Positions 33,292 to 41,255 of a stretch of 64,000 nucleotides of DNA are shown piece after piece; position 1 is the stretch's first letter; every line of letters starts with the position of its first letter. Location of the stretch: the NCBI RefSeq assembly GCF_018255755.1, contig NZ_CP073766.1, positions 5,950,501-6,014,500 on the forward strand, written 5' to 3'. The notes under the pieces are model-generated. The model was not told the DNA's origin and searched no databases. It was given only the letters and a program-made list of their open reading frames with translations. This DNA comes from Chitinophaga sp. HK235. GTDB taxonomy: Bacteria; Bacteroidota; Bacteroidia; Chitinophagales; Chitinophagaceae. The position numbers and the translations under genes were made by a program.

Positions 33292-33384
33292 TTTTTATTC
33301 TGAAGATAATCAAAAGGTAGCTGATGTGCAACTGCTATGAGCCTCCTTCACATTTTTCATAACATTCGATGCCGGATGTAAGTC

Positions 33385-33732
33385 CTATTGCCTATGAGGG
33401 CTGTTTTCATTGCTGTATGTTTTATCGTCCAGTAATGATACCAGGTTGTGCAGTTTCACTTTCCAGAATGTATCGTAGAAATTAATCCAGTCCTGCAGTT
33501 CGTTGAAGCCATCCTTTTTAAGGGTACAATATCTTTCCCGTCCTATATTTTGTATGGAGATGAATCCTGCACCTTCCAGTATTTTGATATGTTTGGAAAC
33601 GGCGGGCCTGCTCATGTCGAAGTTGTCGGCCAGCGCGTTGATAGTCAGGCTGTTTTTGAAAAGCAGTTTTAATATTTGTCTTCTGCTTGGATCGGAAATA
33701 GCCTGAAAGACGTCAGAGATTTGTGGGTCCAT
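33385..33732 (-). CDS. ArsR family transcriptional regulator
   Basis: This is a 115-residue winged-helix repressor. It opens MDPQISDVFQAISDPSRRQI, with the recognition region INALADNFDMSRPAVSKHIK and the wing GFISIQNIGRERYCTLKKDG. It lacks the ELCVCDL metal site, so it belongs to the non-metal ArsR group that in Bacteroidota is paired with an SRPBCC/AHSA1 protein. A residual SRPBCC gene sits directly upstream and overlaps its start by 20 bases. Two GTAAC...TAC inverted repeats before that gene are likely operators for autoregulation. Confidence 0.93.
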   Translation of the reverse strand: MDPQISDVFQAISDPSRRQILKLLFKNSLTINALADNFDMSRPAVSKHIKILEGAGFISIQNIGRERYCTLKKDGFNELQDWINFYDTFWKVKLHNLVSLLDDKTYSNENSPHRQ

Positions 33733-33886
33733 TGTTCGATATGTTGATGTGTACAGCTATCCTTTGCATATTCCTGAGCCAGTCGTCGTCCGTGCGGGTA
33801 AGAGCGTGAAGTTTTCCAGTAAGATATTCCCAGATAATGGCAGGTGGATGCGTAAAGAACAGGCTGTGCCGGATTTGCTTCGCCAT
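33713..33886 (-). pseudogene. SRPBCC/AHSA1 gene with large internal deletion (57 codons left)
   Basis: The frame runs from an ATG at 33886 to a TGA at 33713. The first 23 residues, MAKQIRHSLFFTHPPAIIWE then YLT, match the N-terminus of SRPBCC (AHSA1-like) proteins. The last part, DDWLRNMQRIAVHIN, looks like their C-terminal helix. About 90-100 middle residues that form the ligand cavity are absent, yet the frame stays open. Full-length relatives are about 140-160 residues. It overlaps the ArsR start by 20 bases, so its retained translation may serve coupling to arsR (inference). It could still make a short peptide. Confidence 0.5.
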
Positions 33887-33891
33887 AATGT

Positions 33892-33935
33892 GTAACTTTT
33901 GGGTTACCTGAAGTCAGATGTAACTTTTAAGCTAC
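33892..33935. promoter_or_regulatory. Two candidate ArsR operators
   Basis: GTAACTTTTGGGTTAC (33892-33907) and GTAACTTTTAAGCTAC (33920-33935) are inverted-repeat 16-mers of the same design, 28 bases apart. They lie immediately upstream of the SRPBCC-remnant/ArsR transcription unit. Confidence 0.55.
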
Positions 33936-34103
33936 GAAAATTCAATCTGACGATCGCACCCATTCCCGATAGTATCTGGTAAAGCCGCCCCTGACGGACA
34001 GTTTATTAACTGATGTCCATTCACGTTCTGTTTTTATTTTTCAAACGGTAACAGCTGCGTTATTCTTTGCTTCCTTCCAAAATCTGATATCACGATATAA
34101 ATA

Positions 34104-34144
34104 TTCCCCGCCATGACCGGCTGCCGACGGAACATGGCGGGGAA
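34104..34144 (-). terminator. Terminator of the metallopeptidase gene
   Basis: A 12-bp stem pairs TTCCCCGCCATG (34104-34115) with CATGGCGGGGAA (34133-34144). On the minus strand it is followed by the AT-rich TATTTATATCG. It lies 17 bases past the stop at 34161. Confidence 0.65.
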
Positions 34145-34160
34145 CTGAAGATGATTGTGC

Positions 34161-34898
34161 CTAGAAATTAGTTGACAGATAATTGCTGCAGTTAGGATCT
34201 GAGCTGGCCAGTGTGCTGGCATTGTAAGGAGGCCTGTTGGTATTGCAGTATTTGGCTTCTGCTGATACCGCCAGGTATTCTGCCTGATTGCTCAATACAT
34301 AAGATCCGGCAGGATATACACCTGCATTGCGGCACCACCACCACAGATTGTAGATAGTGGAGTTGTTGAATCCACCGCTTACCCATCTGTCGTGCAGATA
34401 GTGGAACAGCTCGTGGAAAATTACATTTCCGGGACCTGTATGCACACTACGGTAAGTGGCAAAGTTTACAATATATACGTTGCCGTTAGTGTAAAACAGA
34501 TCCCCGGTTCCTGGGCTGTTATACACATTGATAGGTGCACCAGTCATCCGTTGTTTGGTAGTGCTGGTGGTACTGGTGTTGTACAACTGATCGATCTCTC
34601 CGTTCACCAATGTCTTGATATCATTGGGAACAGTGCCGGAATAGTTAATGGTGAATGAACGGTAACTGGCAGCTGCTACCGCGCCACTGGCTTCGCCTCT
34701 GGCATTTTTGTTCTTGTTGAAAAAGTCGATGATCTTCTGACGTTCTGGTGTGATGGTAAGGTGATCTTCAACAAGATCTTTCTCTACAGGTTTTTCAGGT
34801 GCTACTACAGGCTGATCTGCTTTTTTACAACTGTAAATGACAGTCATGGTTAACAACAGTACAATCGCTGAGTTAACGAGGGTTTTAGTGTGTCTCAT
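34161..34898 (-). CDS. Lipoprotein with HExxH metallopeptidase domain (ATLF-like)
   Basis: This is a 245-residue protein. It has a lipoprotein signal with lipobox VIYSC (Cys24) followed by KKADQP, then a linker of about 60 charged residues. The C-terminal domain has the zinc motif FHELFHYLHDRW (His162, Glu163, His166) and, 41 residues on, NQAEYLAVSAEAKY, where Glu207 is in the place of the third ligand. This HExxH...E(Y/F)xA arrangement resembles the anthrax-lethal-factor-like (ATLF) group of gluzincins. It should act at the cell envelope. The substrate is unknown, and the family call is by motif only. It is a single gene with its own terminator. Confidence 0.75.
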   Translation of the reverse strand: MRHTKTLVNSAIVLLLTMTVIYSCKKADQPVVAPEKPVEKDLVEDHLTITPERQKIIDFFNKNKNARGEASGAVAAASYRSFTINYSGTVPNDIKTLVNGEIDQLYNTSTTSTTKQRMTGAPINVYNSPGTGDLFYTNGNVYIVNFATYRSVHTGPGNVIFHELFHYLHDRWVSGGFNNSTIYNLWWWCRNAGVYPAGSYVLSNQAEYLAVSAEAKYCNTNRPPYNASTLASSDPNCSNYLSTNF

Positions 34899-35034
34899 TG
34901 ATAAGATTTTGGGTGAAGGTTATTGACTCGCCTGATTGGGTTTAGTGTCAGACAAGTGGGTTTCAAAAATCATCACAATGCTACAACCAACGACTGCTAC
35001 TGGTTCTCAACTGCTGTCCTGTTTCAGGAAAAAC

Positions 35035-35586
35035 TCAGAAAGTAATGCCGAGAACAAAAAGATTGGCGCTGACAGATTGTTCCGGGATATTTACGAACTC
35101 ATTATTTATATTAATATCTTTCGGAAAAGTATATTCATATCCCCGGTAAATATAGGACGCATACACGCCGATGTTGCTGAAGTGATAGATAAAACCAAGC
35201 CCTGCACCATAAAAATACTTACCGCTCTTGTTAAAGGTAGTCATCGCCTGTACACCGGAAGGGGCTGTCAGATTCTGTACCTGCTTGACGTTATAGCTAT
35301 TATAACCAAACTGTCCGGTAATATAGGGGGAGATATGAACACGATCAAAGCGGTATTTGATCTTCAGGTCCATGAACACAGGAATCATGGCATGGTCTTC
35401 AAAAGAGGTCAGCTCTACGCCCGGCCCTATATTGACGAGATGCCATAATTCCACATTGCAGGCCACGCCACCACCAAAAGCGCCATCATGGATCATCGTA
35501 TAAGCATATCCATACAACAGTCTGTCAGATTGTTGTGCAAAACAGAAAGCTGGCATCAACAGCAGAAAAAACAGTATTTTCTTCAT
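35035..35586 (-). CDS. Outer-membrane beta-barrel protein, porin-like
   Basis: This is a 183-residue protein with a signal peptide (MKKILFFLLLMPAFCFAQ). Alternating amphipathic strands follow, such as LLYGYAYTMIHDGAFGGG, VFMDLKIKYRFDRVHISPYI and FYGAGLGFIYHFSNIGVYAS, and it ends in LFVLGITF with a C-terminal Phe as usual for barrel proteins. It fits the eight-stranded outer-membrane barrel group found widely in Bacteroidota. The function is unknown. It lies downstream of, and in the same orientation as, a DoxX-like gene, with an 88-base gap. Confidence 0.8.
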   Translation of the reverse strand: MKKILFFLLLMPAFCFAQQSDRLLYGYAYTMIHDGAFGGGVACNVELWHLVNIGPGVELTSFEDHAMIPVFMDLKIKYRFDRVHISPYITGQFGYNSYNVKQVQNLTAPSGVQAMTTFNKSGKYFYGAGLGFIYHFSNIGVYASYIYRGYEYTFPKDININNEFVNIPEQSVSANLFVLGITF

Positions 35587-35674
35587 GGCGCTAAGGTGTT
35601 TAAGAAATCTCCTTTCTTTAACAGACAGCAGTGTTATATTGTTGTTGGCGCAGGCCGGACAGCAAAAGCAGCCT

Positions 35675-36010
35675 TTAGCTCAACTGCCGGCTATATAACC
35701 ACCAGCAGCAAGCCATTACCAGCACCGGCACAATATAATGCCAGGCTGCGTCATGGCTCTTAAGATGTGTCACCACTGCGCCAATCATGATTACAAACAT
35801 GCCTGCCAATGCATAAGTCCGGCCAGCCGGCCACCAGACCCCTGCTGCCGCCAACAGCTCCATCACAGCAATACCATGAAAAAACGATCTGGAATAACCG
35901 GCTTTTTCAAAAACAGCCCAGTGTACCGGATGATCTTGTAACTTTACAATCCCGGCAAAACAGAAAAGTGCTGTCAGCAGTACCAGCAATACATAATAAA
36001 CAATTTTCAT
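35675..36010 (-). CDS. DoxX-like four-helix membrane protein
   Basis: This is a 111-residue protein. The ATG at 36010 (MKIVYYVLLVLLTALFCFAG) is preferred to the longer frame from 36052. Four TM helices are seen, with the DoxX hallmarks FAGIVKLQDHPVHWAVFEKA after helix 1 and GIAVMELLAAAGVWWPAGR in helix 2. DoxX-family proteins are small membrane components linked to thiol or redox stress. It is divergent from an HxlR gene, and a CTATCA-N4-TGATAG repeat lies between them, so control by that HxlR protein is likely (inference). Confidence 0.88.
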   Translation of the reverse strand: MKIVYYVLLVLLTALFCFAGIVKLQDHPVHWAVFEKAGYSRSFFHGIAVMELLAAAGVWWPAGRTYALAGMFVIMIGAVVTHLKSHDAAWHYIVPVLVMACCWWLYSRQLS

Positions 36011-36068
36011 AGTGTTAGTTTTTTTGGTACCGGCAAAATTAGACAACAGCATGTACGGAATAGCCGGG

Positions 36069-36084
36069 CTATCATACGTGATAG
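36069..36084. promoter_or_regulatory. Candidate HxlR operator
   Basis: CTATCA-TACG-TGATAG is a perfect inverted repeat in the 96-base region between the divergent DoxX-like gene and the HxlR gene at 36107. Confidence 0.45.
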
Positions 36085-36106
36085 TAGTATCATAAAGTAT
36101 AGTTAC

Positions 36107-36448
36107 ATGAGTACTGGAAAATTATGCCTGGAACATATCCGGCCCGTCATCGACGCCGTGGAGGTGCTGAGCGGCAAATGGAGAATACCGGTAGTGGTAG
36201 CGCTCTGCGAAAGCCCCAGAAGGTTTAATGAGCTGATGAGGGATATTAAAAACATCACTCCCCGCATGCTGGCCAAAACACTGCAGGAACTGGAGCAGCA
36301 CGAACTGCTGGAAAAAATCCCTGATACTGATAATCCGGCTACCATCATTTATCAGATCAGCGAATACGGACATACCATGGAACCCCTGATCCTGGCGCTG
36401 ACAGAATGGGGCACTGCCCACCGGAAACGACTGATCGGAAAAAGTTAA
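36107..36448 (+). CDS. HxlR family transcriptional regulator
   Basis: This is a 113-residue winged-helix regulator. Features are CLEHIRPVIDAVEVLSGKWR, the recognition region RFNELMRDIKNITPRMLAKT, and the wing DTDNPATIIYQISEYGHT. The N-terminal cysteine before the first helix is retained as in redox-sensing relatives. It is divergent from the DoxX-like gene, with an inverted repeat in the shared region. It differs from the HxlR protein at 10908-11357 and is not a recent duplicate by eye. Confidence 0.92.
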   Translation: MSTGKLCLEHIRPVIDAVEVLSGKWRIPVVVALCESPRRFNELMRDIKNITPRMLAKTLQELEQHELLEKIPDTDNPATIIYQISEYGHTMEPLILALTEWGTAHRKRLIGKS

Positions 36449-36452
36449 CCGC

Positions 36453-36482
36453 AAAAAAAAGCCGCATCCGGAAAGATGCGGC
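36453..36482 (-). terminator. Terminator of the OmpA-family gene
   Basis: GCCGCATC (36461-36468) pairs with GATGCGGC (36475-36482). The A8 run before it is a U-run on the minus strand, fitting the leftward OmpA gene that ends at 36504. Confidence 0.8.
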
Positions 36483-36503
36483 CATCACATATTTTAGCGG
36501 ATG

Positions 36504-37034
36504 CTATTCTTTTACATCGTAAAGGATTACAAATTCGACCCTTCTGTTTCTCGCTTTCCCTTCTTCTGTGCTGTTGGATGCAATAGGATGACGGTCTGCC
36601 AGTCCCCAGGTAAATATACGGTCACTATCAACCTTATATTCACTAAGCAGTGTTTTGGCACTGGCTGCACGTTTCTCAGACAACTCCCGGTTATAACTGG
36701 CCGTGCCGGTACTGTCAGTATGCCCGGTGATCAGTATCTTGGTTTTGTTATACTTGTTCAGTATCGTTGCAAAACGCCCGAAAGTAGGCTTGATCTCTTC
36801 TTTCAACTGATCTGAAGAAGAAGCAAACAGTACATTATTGGGAAATATAACTTTCACACTGTCGTTGATAATACTTACTTCCGCCTGATTCAATACATCT
36901 TTTAATTCCTTGTACTGCTTGTTCATATAAACATGCGGACTGGAACTCTTTTTTGAAGATGCGCAGGAAGCCATAAAAGCCATGGCCAACACAGCGTATA
37001 TCCAGTAACGTGAGGTCATTAACATTCTTTTCAT
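36504..37034 (-). CDS. OmpA family lipoprotein (peptidoglycan-binding)
   Basis: This is a 176-residue protein. The ATG at 37034 starts MKRMLMTSRYWIYAVLAM and leads to a lipobox MASC (Cys24), followed by a Ser/Lys linker. The C-terminal OmpA domain shows ILITGHTDSTGTASYNRELS, EKRAASAKTLLSEYKVD and GKARNRRVEFVI, the motif that grips peptidoglycan. It is probably anchored in the outer membrane and tethers it to the cell wall. It is monocistronic and ended by a hairpin terminator. Confidence 0.93.
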   Translation of the reverse strand: MKRMLMTSRYWIYAVLAMAFMASCASSKKSSSPHVYMNKQYKELKDVLNQAEVSIINDSVKVIFPNNVLFASSSDQLKEEIKPTFGRFATILNKYNKTKILITGHTDSTGTASYNRELSEKRAASAKTLLSEYKVDSDRIFTWGLADRHPIASNSTEEGKARNRRVEFVILYDVKE

Positions 37035-37145
37035 ATCCTGTTTATTTGGCTGCAAAGGTATCTAAAATTCAGATTATCAATTTGTTGTGATGATAATCTT
37101 TAATGTATAATTAAAAATATATGTAAGAGAATTATTTACCGATTC

Positions 37146-37508
37146 TTATGACTGTGATTTTATCAACACCAATTTTTCTTGCTGATAACGCAGTCTCGGC
37201 AGCAGCGTAGAACGATCCCGCATACCGAACACGGTGGTACCTGATTTTTCCTGCGGTCCTAACGGATGAATGACTGCCAGCGCTAACAGCCCCTGTATTG
37301 TCAGTGGTGCAGTTCGGGGATTTTTAAAAACACTGTTTTCGGAAGCAACGGGGTAATTGCCGAAAGAGGATGGAGAGAAGAAGTTAAGAGGTAAAGCGTG
37401 GTCAGTTCCCGCCATATCAGTATGGCACATCAGGACTGTATGGTGCCGGGGCTCGTCCGGTAGTGCAAGGCAGCCCCGCTCTTCACGGACTACAGCAGTT
37501 ATTTCCAT
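37146..37508 (-). CDS. Hypothetical protein, no family recognised
   Basis: This is a 120-residue protein from an ATG at 37508. It has no signal peptide or TM helix. It opens MEITAVVREERGCLALPDEP and has a Pro-rich middle and a basic C-terminal third (MRDRSTLLPRLRYQQ). There is no competing frame on the other strand with protein-like features. It lies between the GDPD and OmpA genes, both also leftward. I cannot name a family, and it might be a spurious frame. Confidence 0.4.
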   Translation of the reverse strand: MEITAVVREERGCLALPDEPRHHTVLMCHTDMAGTDHALPLNFFSPSSFGNYPVASENSVFKNPRTAPLTIQGLLALAVIHPLGPQEKSGTTVFGMRDRSTLLPRLRYQQEKLVLIKSQS

Positions 37509-37570
37509 TATAATTCAGTTTAATGTTTGAAATGATAAGGACTACTGCTTGATAACAATACCTGCGAATG

Positions 37571-37604
37571 TTTTGTTCCCGGCGCTTCCGCCCCGGGAAC
37601 AAAA
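37571..37604. repeat. 12-bp inverted repeat after the GDPD gene
   Basis: TTTTGTTCCCGG (37571-37582) and CCGGGAACAAAA (37593-37604) are perfect complements. On either strand the U-run is on the wrong side for a standard terminator, so the role is uncertain. It lies 6 bases past the stop of the GDPD gene. Confidence 0.5.
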
Positions 37605-37610
37605 ATTATT

Positions 37611-38510
37611 TTAACGCTGGTAGCTGCCGGCGATTTTGATAAGCCTGTCGGGATAGTTGGTGATAATACCATCTACACCGAGCGACAACATCCGCTGCAG
37701 ATCAGCTTCTTCATCCACTGTCCAGGGAAGCACCTGTACTTTTCTGGCGTGGGCTTCTTTGATGAGGTCTGCTGTCACCAGGTTGAAGTTGGGACTGTAG
37801 ATGTCCGGTACAAACCCAAGTTCAGTGATATTGTCTGCGAAAGACTTTTGATTGCCTATCAGCAGGGCTGTTTTTTGTTTGGGATAGGTTTTGTGAAGCA
37901 CCTGTAAAGTCCGGATATCGAACGATTGAATGGTAACCCTGCCAGCGATTTTTTTCTGGTTGACGATATCCATCACACGGGCTACAAATACGGTTGGTAC
38001 GGGATTGTAGATACCATCGCCATCAGGGGAGGATTTGGTTTCCATGTTGTAGTATACCGGTTTCAGATGATGCAGTTTCACATAGGCTTCCACGCTGTCG
38101 ATCAGATCGGCGAGCAGTGGGCGGTGAACCAGCATTTTCTGCTGCTGTGGAAAACGTGGGTGTGGTTTGGTGCCGGCATCATATTTACGGATGCTGTCGT
38201 AGGTCATGGAAAACAGCGCCAGCTTTTTTTGTTCTTCTTTGGTGATATCACTGCCATCCGGTTTACGCATGAACTCTGCTGACATATATGCATCATGTGA
38301 TACCACCACCTTATTGTCTGCCGTGATAATACAGTCCAGTTCCAGGGTACGGGCGCCCAGTTTCACAGCATTCAGCATGGCAGGGATAGTGTTTTCCGGC
38401 ATCAGCCCCATGCCGCCGCGGTGGGCCTGCACATCTGTTTTCTGTTGTGCGCTGCTGCCAACGCTGAAGAGGCTGCCTCCCAGCAGGAAGAAAAGGATAC
38501 GTTTCATCAT
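37611..38510 (-). CDS. Exported glycerophosphodiester phosphodiesterase
   Basis: This is a 299-residue protein. The ATG at 38510 (MMKRILFFLLGGSLFSVGSS) opens a signal peptide. A longer frame starts at 38549. TIM-barrel features of GDPD follow: AHRGGMGLMPENTIPAML (His30, Arg31, Glu39), TLELDCIITADNKVVVSHD with the metal-binding Glu/Asp and catalytic His, and a C-terminal VDGIITNYPDRLIKIAG. It hydrolyses glycerophosphodiesters to glycerol-3-phosphate and alcohols in the periplasm. It is the last gene of a leftward run and is divergent from the beta-lactamase-fold hydrolase. Confidence 0.94.
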   Translation of the reverse strand: MMKRILFFLLGGSLFSVGSSAQQKTDVQAHRGGMGLMPENTIPAMLNAVKLGARTLELDCIITADNKVVVSHDAYMSAEFMRKPDGSDITKEEQKKLALFSMTYDSIRKYDAGTKPHPRFPQQQKMLVHRPLLADLIDSVEAYVKLHHLKPVYYNMETKSSPDGDGIYNPVPTVFVARVMDIVNQKKIAGRVTIQSFDIRTLQVLHKTYPKQKTALLIGNQKSFADNITELGFVPDIYSPNFNLVTADLIKEAHARKVQVLPWTVDEEADLQRMLSLGVDGIITNYPDRLIKIAGSYQR

Positions 38511-38644
38511 GAATATTATTTTGAATGTTCGGTAAACTGCAAGATACAATATTCAGTTGCCCGGTAATAGCCTTTAGCCCGGCTACTGCGATTCATAAAC
38601 TAAATTTAACGGTGCAGGATGCTTTTTGATTTATCTTACGGGAG

Positions 38645-39745
38645 ATGAAAATACCCTTAAAAATAAATAGTGTTTTATTGATACTCAGCCTGTGGTGGTC
38701 CGTTCCGGCCAATGGCCAGGAGATCCCGCAGGTAGACCGCGCTGTCAAAGCATTTATGTCGAAATATAAGGTGCCGGGTATGGCGGTGGCCATCACACGT
38801 AATGGGAAGTTGGTGTATGCCAGAGGTTATGGTGTGGCCGATAGAAGCACCGGCGAAAAGGTAACTGCGGATAGCCGTTTCCGTATTGCCAGTGTATCCA
38901 AGTGTATAACGGCAGTGGCTATACTAAAACTCGTGGAAGAAGGACGGCTGTCTCTCCACCGCAAGGTATTCGGTCCGGGTGCCTTGCTGGGCACCATTTA
39001 CGGTAGCAAGCCCTATTCAGCATGGCTGCAGGAGATAACAGTGCAGCAGCTGCTGGAACATACGGCCGGCGGCTGGACCAACGACGCACAGGATCCTATG
39101 TTCAGCCATCCCGAATGGACTGCTGATACGCTGATCTCCCGTACCCTCGACCAGCGGCCGCTGAAGTATCAGCCAGGCAAGGTATACGCCTATTCCAATT
39201 TCGGCTACTGTGTGCTGGGACGTGTGATAGAAAAGGTGACGGGCAAAAGTTATGCACAATACGTACAGGATGCGGTATGCACACCAATGGGTATCACAGA
39301 TATGGCTATCGGCGGAAATACACTGTCAGAAAGGAAACCTGGTGAAGTAGTGTATTACGACCGGCAGGAACAACCCTATGATTTTAATCTGTCCAGGATG
39401 GACTCCCATGGAGGCTGGATCGCTTCTGCTACCGGGCTGGCCCGGTTCCTGGCGGCCACAGACGGCTTTGATACCCACCCCGACCTGCTTTCTCCGGCAA
39501 GCACCAAAACAATGACGACCGGCTCTGTGGCTAATCCGGGTTATGCTTTAGGTTGGGCAGTCAACAGCTGGAATAACTGGTGGCATGCCGGTTCCCTGCC
39601 CGGTACTGCCAGCGAAATAGTTCGTTCCGCTAAAGGCTTTAACTGGGTACTGTTGTGTAATACCCGTACCAACAAAGCTTTCTACAATGATCTGGACGGA
39701 CTGATCTGGAAGGCGGTGAATGATACTACCACACAATGGCATTGA
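38645..39745 (+). CDS. Serine hydrolase of the beta-lactamase/class C esterase fold
   Basis: This is a 366-residue protein with a signal peptide (MKIPLKINSVLLILSLWWSV...NGQ). The catalytic motif is Ser83-Val-Ser-Lys86 (RIASVSKCITAVAIL). The tyrosine motif is Tyr183-Ser-Asn185 (KVYAYSNFGYCVLGRVIEKV), and the third element is a HAGSLPG near residue 317. This is the Beta-lactamase (PF00144) family, which in Bacteroidota mostly comprises esterases or D-aminopeptidase-like enzymes rather than resistance lactamases. The substrate is unknown. It is a single gene followed by AT-rich repeats. Confidence 0.93.
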   Translation: MKIPLKINSVLLILSLWWSVPANGQEIPQVDRAVKAFMSKYKVPGMAVAITRNGKLVYARGYGVADRSTGEKVTADSRFRIASVSKCITAVAILKLVEEGRLSLHRKVFGPGALLGTIYGSKPYSAWLQEITVQQLLEHTAGGWTNDAQDPMFSHPEWTADTLISRTLDQRPLKYQPGKVYAYSNFGYCVLGRVIEKVTGKSYAQYVQDAVCTPMGITDMAIGGNTLSERKPGEVVYYDRQEQPYDFNLSRMDSHGGWIASATGLARFLAATDGFDTHPDLLSPASTKTMTTGSVANPGYALGWAVNSWNNWWHAGSLPGTASEIVRSAKGFNWVLLCNTRTNKAFYNDLDGLIWKAVNDTTTQWH

Positions 39746-39818
39746 GTTATTTGGTTATTTTTTTATTTGGTTATTTAATACCTAAATCGGTCAATAACCA
39801 AATAACCCAATAACCAAA
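39746..39818. terminator. AT-rich repeat hairpin between convergent genes
   Basis: The sequence contains ATTTGGTTATT twice (39749-39774 area) and its complement AATAACCAAAT twice (39793-39817 area), so the strands can fold into a long imperfect hairpin. It lies between the convergent serine hydrolase and DUF1697 genes. Confidence 0.6.
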
Positions 39819-40346
39819 TTATAGTGTTACTTTCTGAACAGTGGCCCAATTACGGGTAGTGGCTACGAGGCCAAGCTTTTTTTCAAGGGAGTTGTTGGAG
39901 AAGGGATTGCCGCCCACGATTTTTTTCATCAGCACATATACTTCCCGGCCGTTGATACGATAGGTTGCTATATCGTTTTGCATAGTCTCCAGGATGGCGA
40001 TGGCATCTTTACCAGGCCATGTCTGCAGGAAGGCCACATAAATCTGCAGTTCTTTATCGGGGATAATGCCGGGGAAAGGGGTGTTGTCCAGCACAGCGCT
40101 TAATTCCGCGGTAGACCTTATACAGGTGGACACATCAAATCCCAGGTTTTTCAGCAGCAGTTGCTCTATTTTATTCTCCAGCGAAGCGCAGTCTTTACTG
40201 CCGCTGTCGAAGATTACATTACCGCTCTGTATATAGGTCTTTACGTTTTTAAACCCTGCCTGTGTAAAAAGATCTCTGAGTACCTCCATCTTCACTTGTC
40301 TTCCTCCCACATTGACTGCCCGCAGAAAGGCAACGTATCTGGTCAT
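39819..40346 (-). CDS. DUF1697 domain protein
   Basis: This is a 175-residue cytoplasmic protein. It begins MTRYVAFLRAVNVGGRQVKM and has the family pattern FTQAGFKNVKTYIQSGNVIF, with an alpha-beta fold of two ferredoxin-like halves. A C-terminal NNSLEKKLGLVATTRNWATV is typical of DUF1697. Its function is unknown. The start codon overlaps the stop of the DUF4184 gene by 4 bases (ATGA type), so the two are translationally coupled. Confidence 0.93.
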   Translation of the reverse strand: MTRYVAFLRAVNVGGRQVKMEVLRDLFTQAGFKNVKTYIQSGNVIFDSGSKDCASLENKIEQLLLKNLGFDVSTCIRSTAELSAVLDNTPFPGIIPDKELQIYVAFLQTWPGKDAIAILETMQNDIATYRINGREVYVLMKKIVGGNPFSNNSLEKKLGLVATTRNWATVQKVTL

Positions 40347-41080
40347 AGCCTGATTAATTTTTTGCCCAATACTACGGTAAAGAATCCATAAAATATAGCG
40401 GCCATCACAATAGCGAGGTAGTCGATGCTTTTACGGTACAGCAGGGGTTGCTGTTGATAAAGCAATAGGATAATGCTGGTAACAGCTATTGTCAGCAGCC
40501 AGAATATGGCTTTGTTTCGCGCCGGCTGGCCGGCAGGAAGCGGGTCGGCCGGTATCTTCATGAAAAAATAAAACAGTAGCAACAGGCCCGCCAGCGAAGT
40601 GATATACTGCATCAGATACCATGCTTCCATCGTTTGGCCGAATACCTGTACATCTCCCTGCAGGAAAGGCATCAGCTGTACAAAATAACCATTCCCATGG
40701 GTAAAGGCATCCAGGAAAAAATGTGACAGGGTACCGGCAATGACAGAGCCGATCACTACCAGATAATGCCGCCTGAAATAGCTGCCCCAGTGGAAATACC
40801 GGAAATGATGCAGCCTCGATCCCGCCCAGGCTGGCAGATAACGGACCAGCGCAGGCAGGGCTACTTCGTGATAAAGGAAAGCCAGCGCCAGCGACAACGG
40901 AATATCATATGCAAAAATGCCCCACCAGCTATGTCCTCCGTCAAAGTAAGGATTGAATAATACAAAATACAGGAAATCCGGTGCCATAGCACCTATTATC
41001 AGGCCGGTCAACGAAAGGTAAGGACGTTGTTTACACGTGAAAGGCAAAACAATGGCGATATGTGAAATCGTGAACGGCAT
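40343..41080 (-). CDS. DUF4184 membrane protein
   Basis: This is a 245-residue protein with several TM helices. It opens MPFTISHIAIVLPFTCKQRP and then GLIIGAMAPDFLYFVLF, the His/Asp-rich signature of DUF4184 and related membrane-bound metal-dependent hydrolases of the YdjM type. A second motif, GTLSHFFLDAFTHGNGYF, provides further metal ligands. Lipid or phosphate-ester hydrolysis is a guess from that resemblance. It is the upstream gene of a two-gene operon with DUF1697. Confidence 0.9.
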   Translation of the reverse strand: MPFTISHIAIVLPFTCKQRPYLSLTGLIIGAMAPDFLYFVLFNPYFDGGHSWWGIFAYDIPLSLALAFLYHEVALPALVRYLPAWAGSRLHHFRYFHWGSYFRRHYLVVIGSVIAGTLSHFFLDAFTHGNGYFVQLMPFLQGDVQVFGQTMEAWYLMQYITSLAGLLLLFYFFMKIPADPLPAGQPARNKAIFWLLTIAVTSIILLLYQQQPLLYRKSIDYLAIVMAAIFYGFFTVVLGKKLIRL

Positions 41081-41255
41081 AGGTGCGTAGTTGTTACTAA
41101 AATTAAAGCATATGTAGAAATAATGTTAAAATTTCCCACATTAAATTATCCTTCGTGTGCAAATAGTGCATCATTTCCGGTATTTTATCCAACATCCGTA
41201 GGCGTGTCAGGACCTAAATTTGTCAGGTCTTTGAAACATAAAAAAACAATGTGCT

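Noticed and set aside
38645..39745. Calling the serine hydrolase a resistance beta-lactamase
   Set aside because: The SxxK and YxN motifs define the wider family, but the subgroup in Bacteroidota is mostly esterase/peptidase-like and no resistance context is present.
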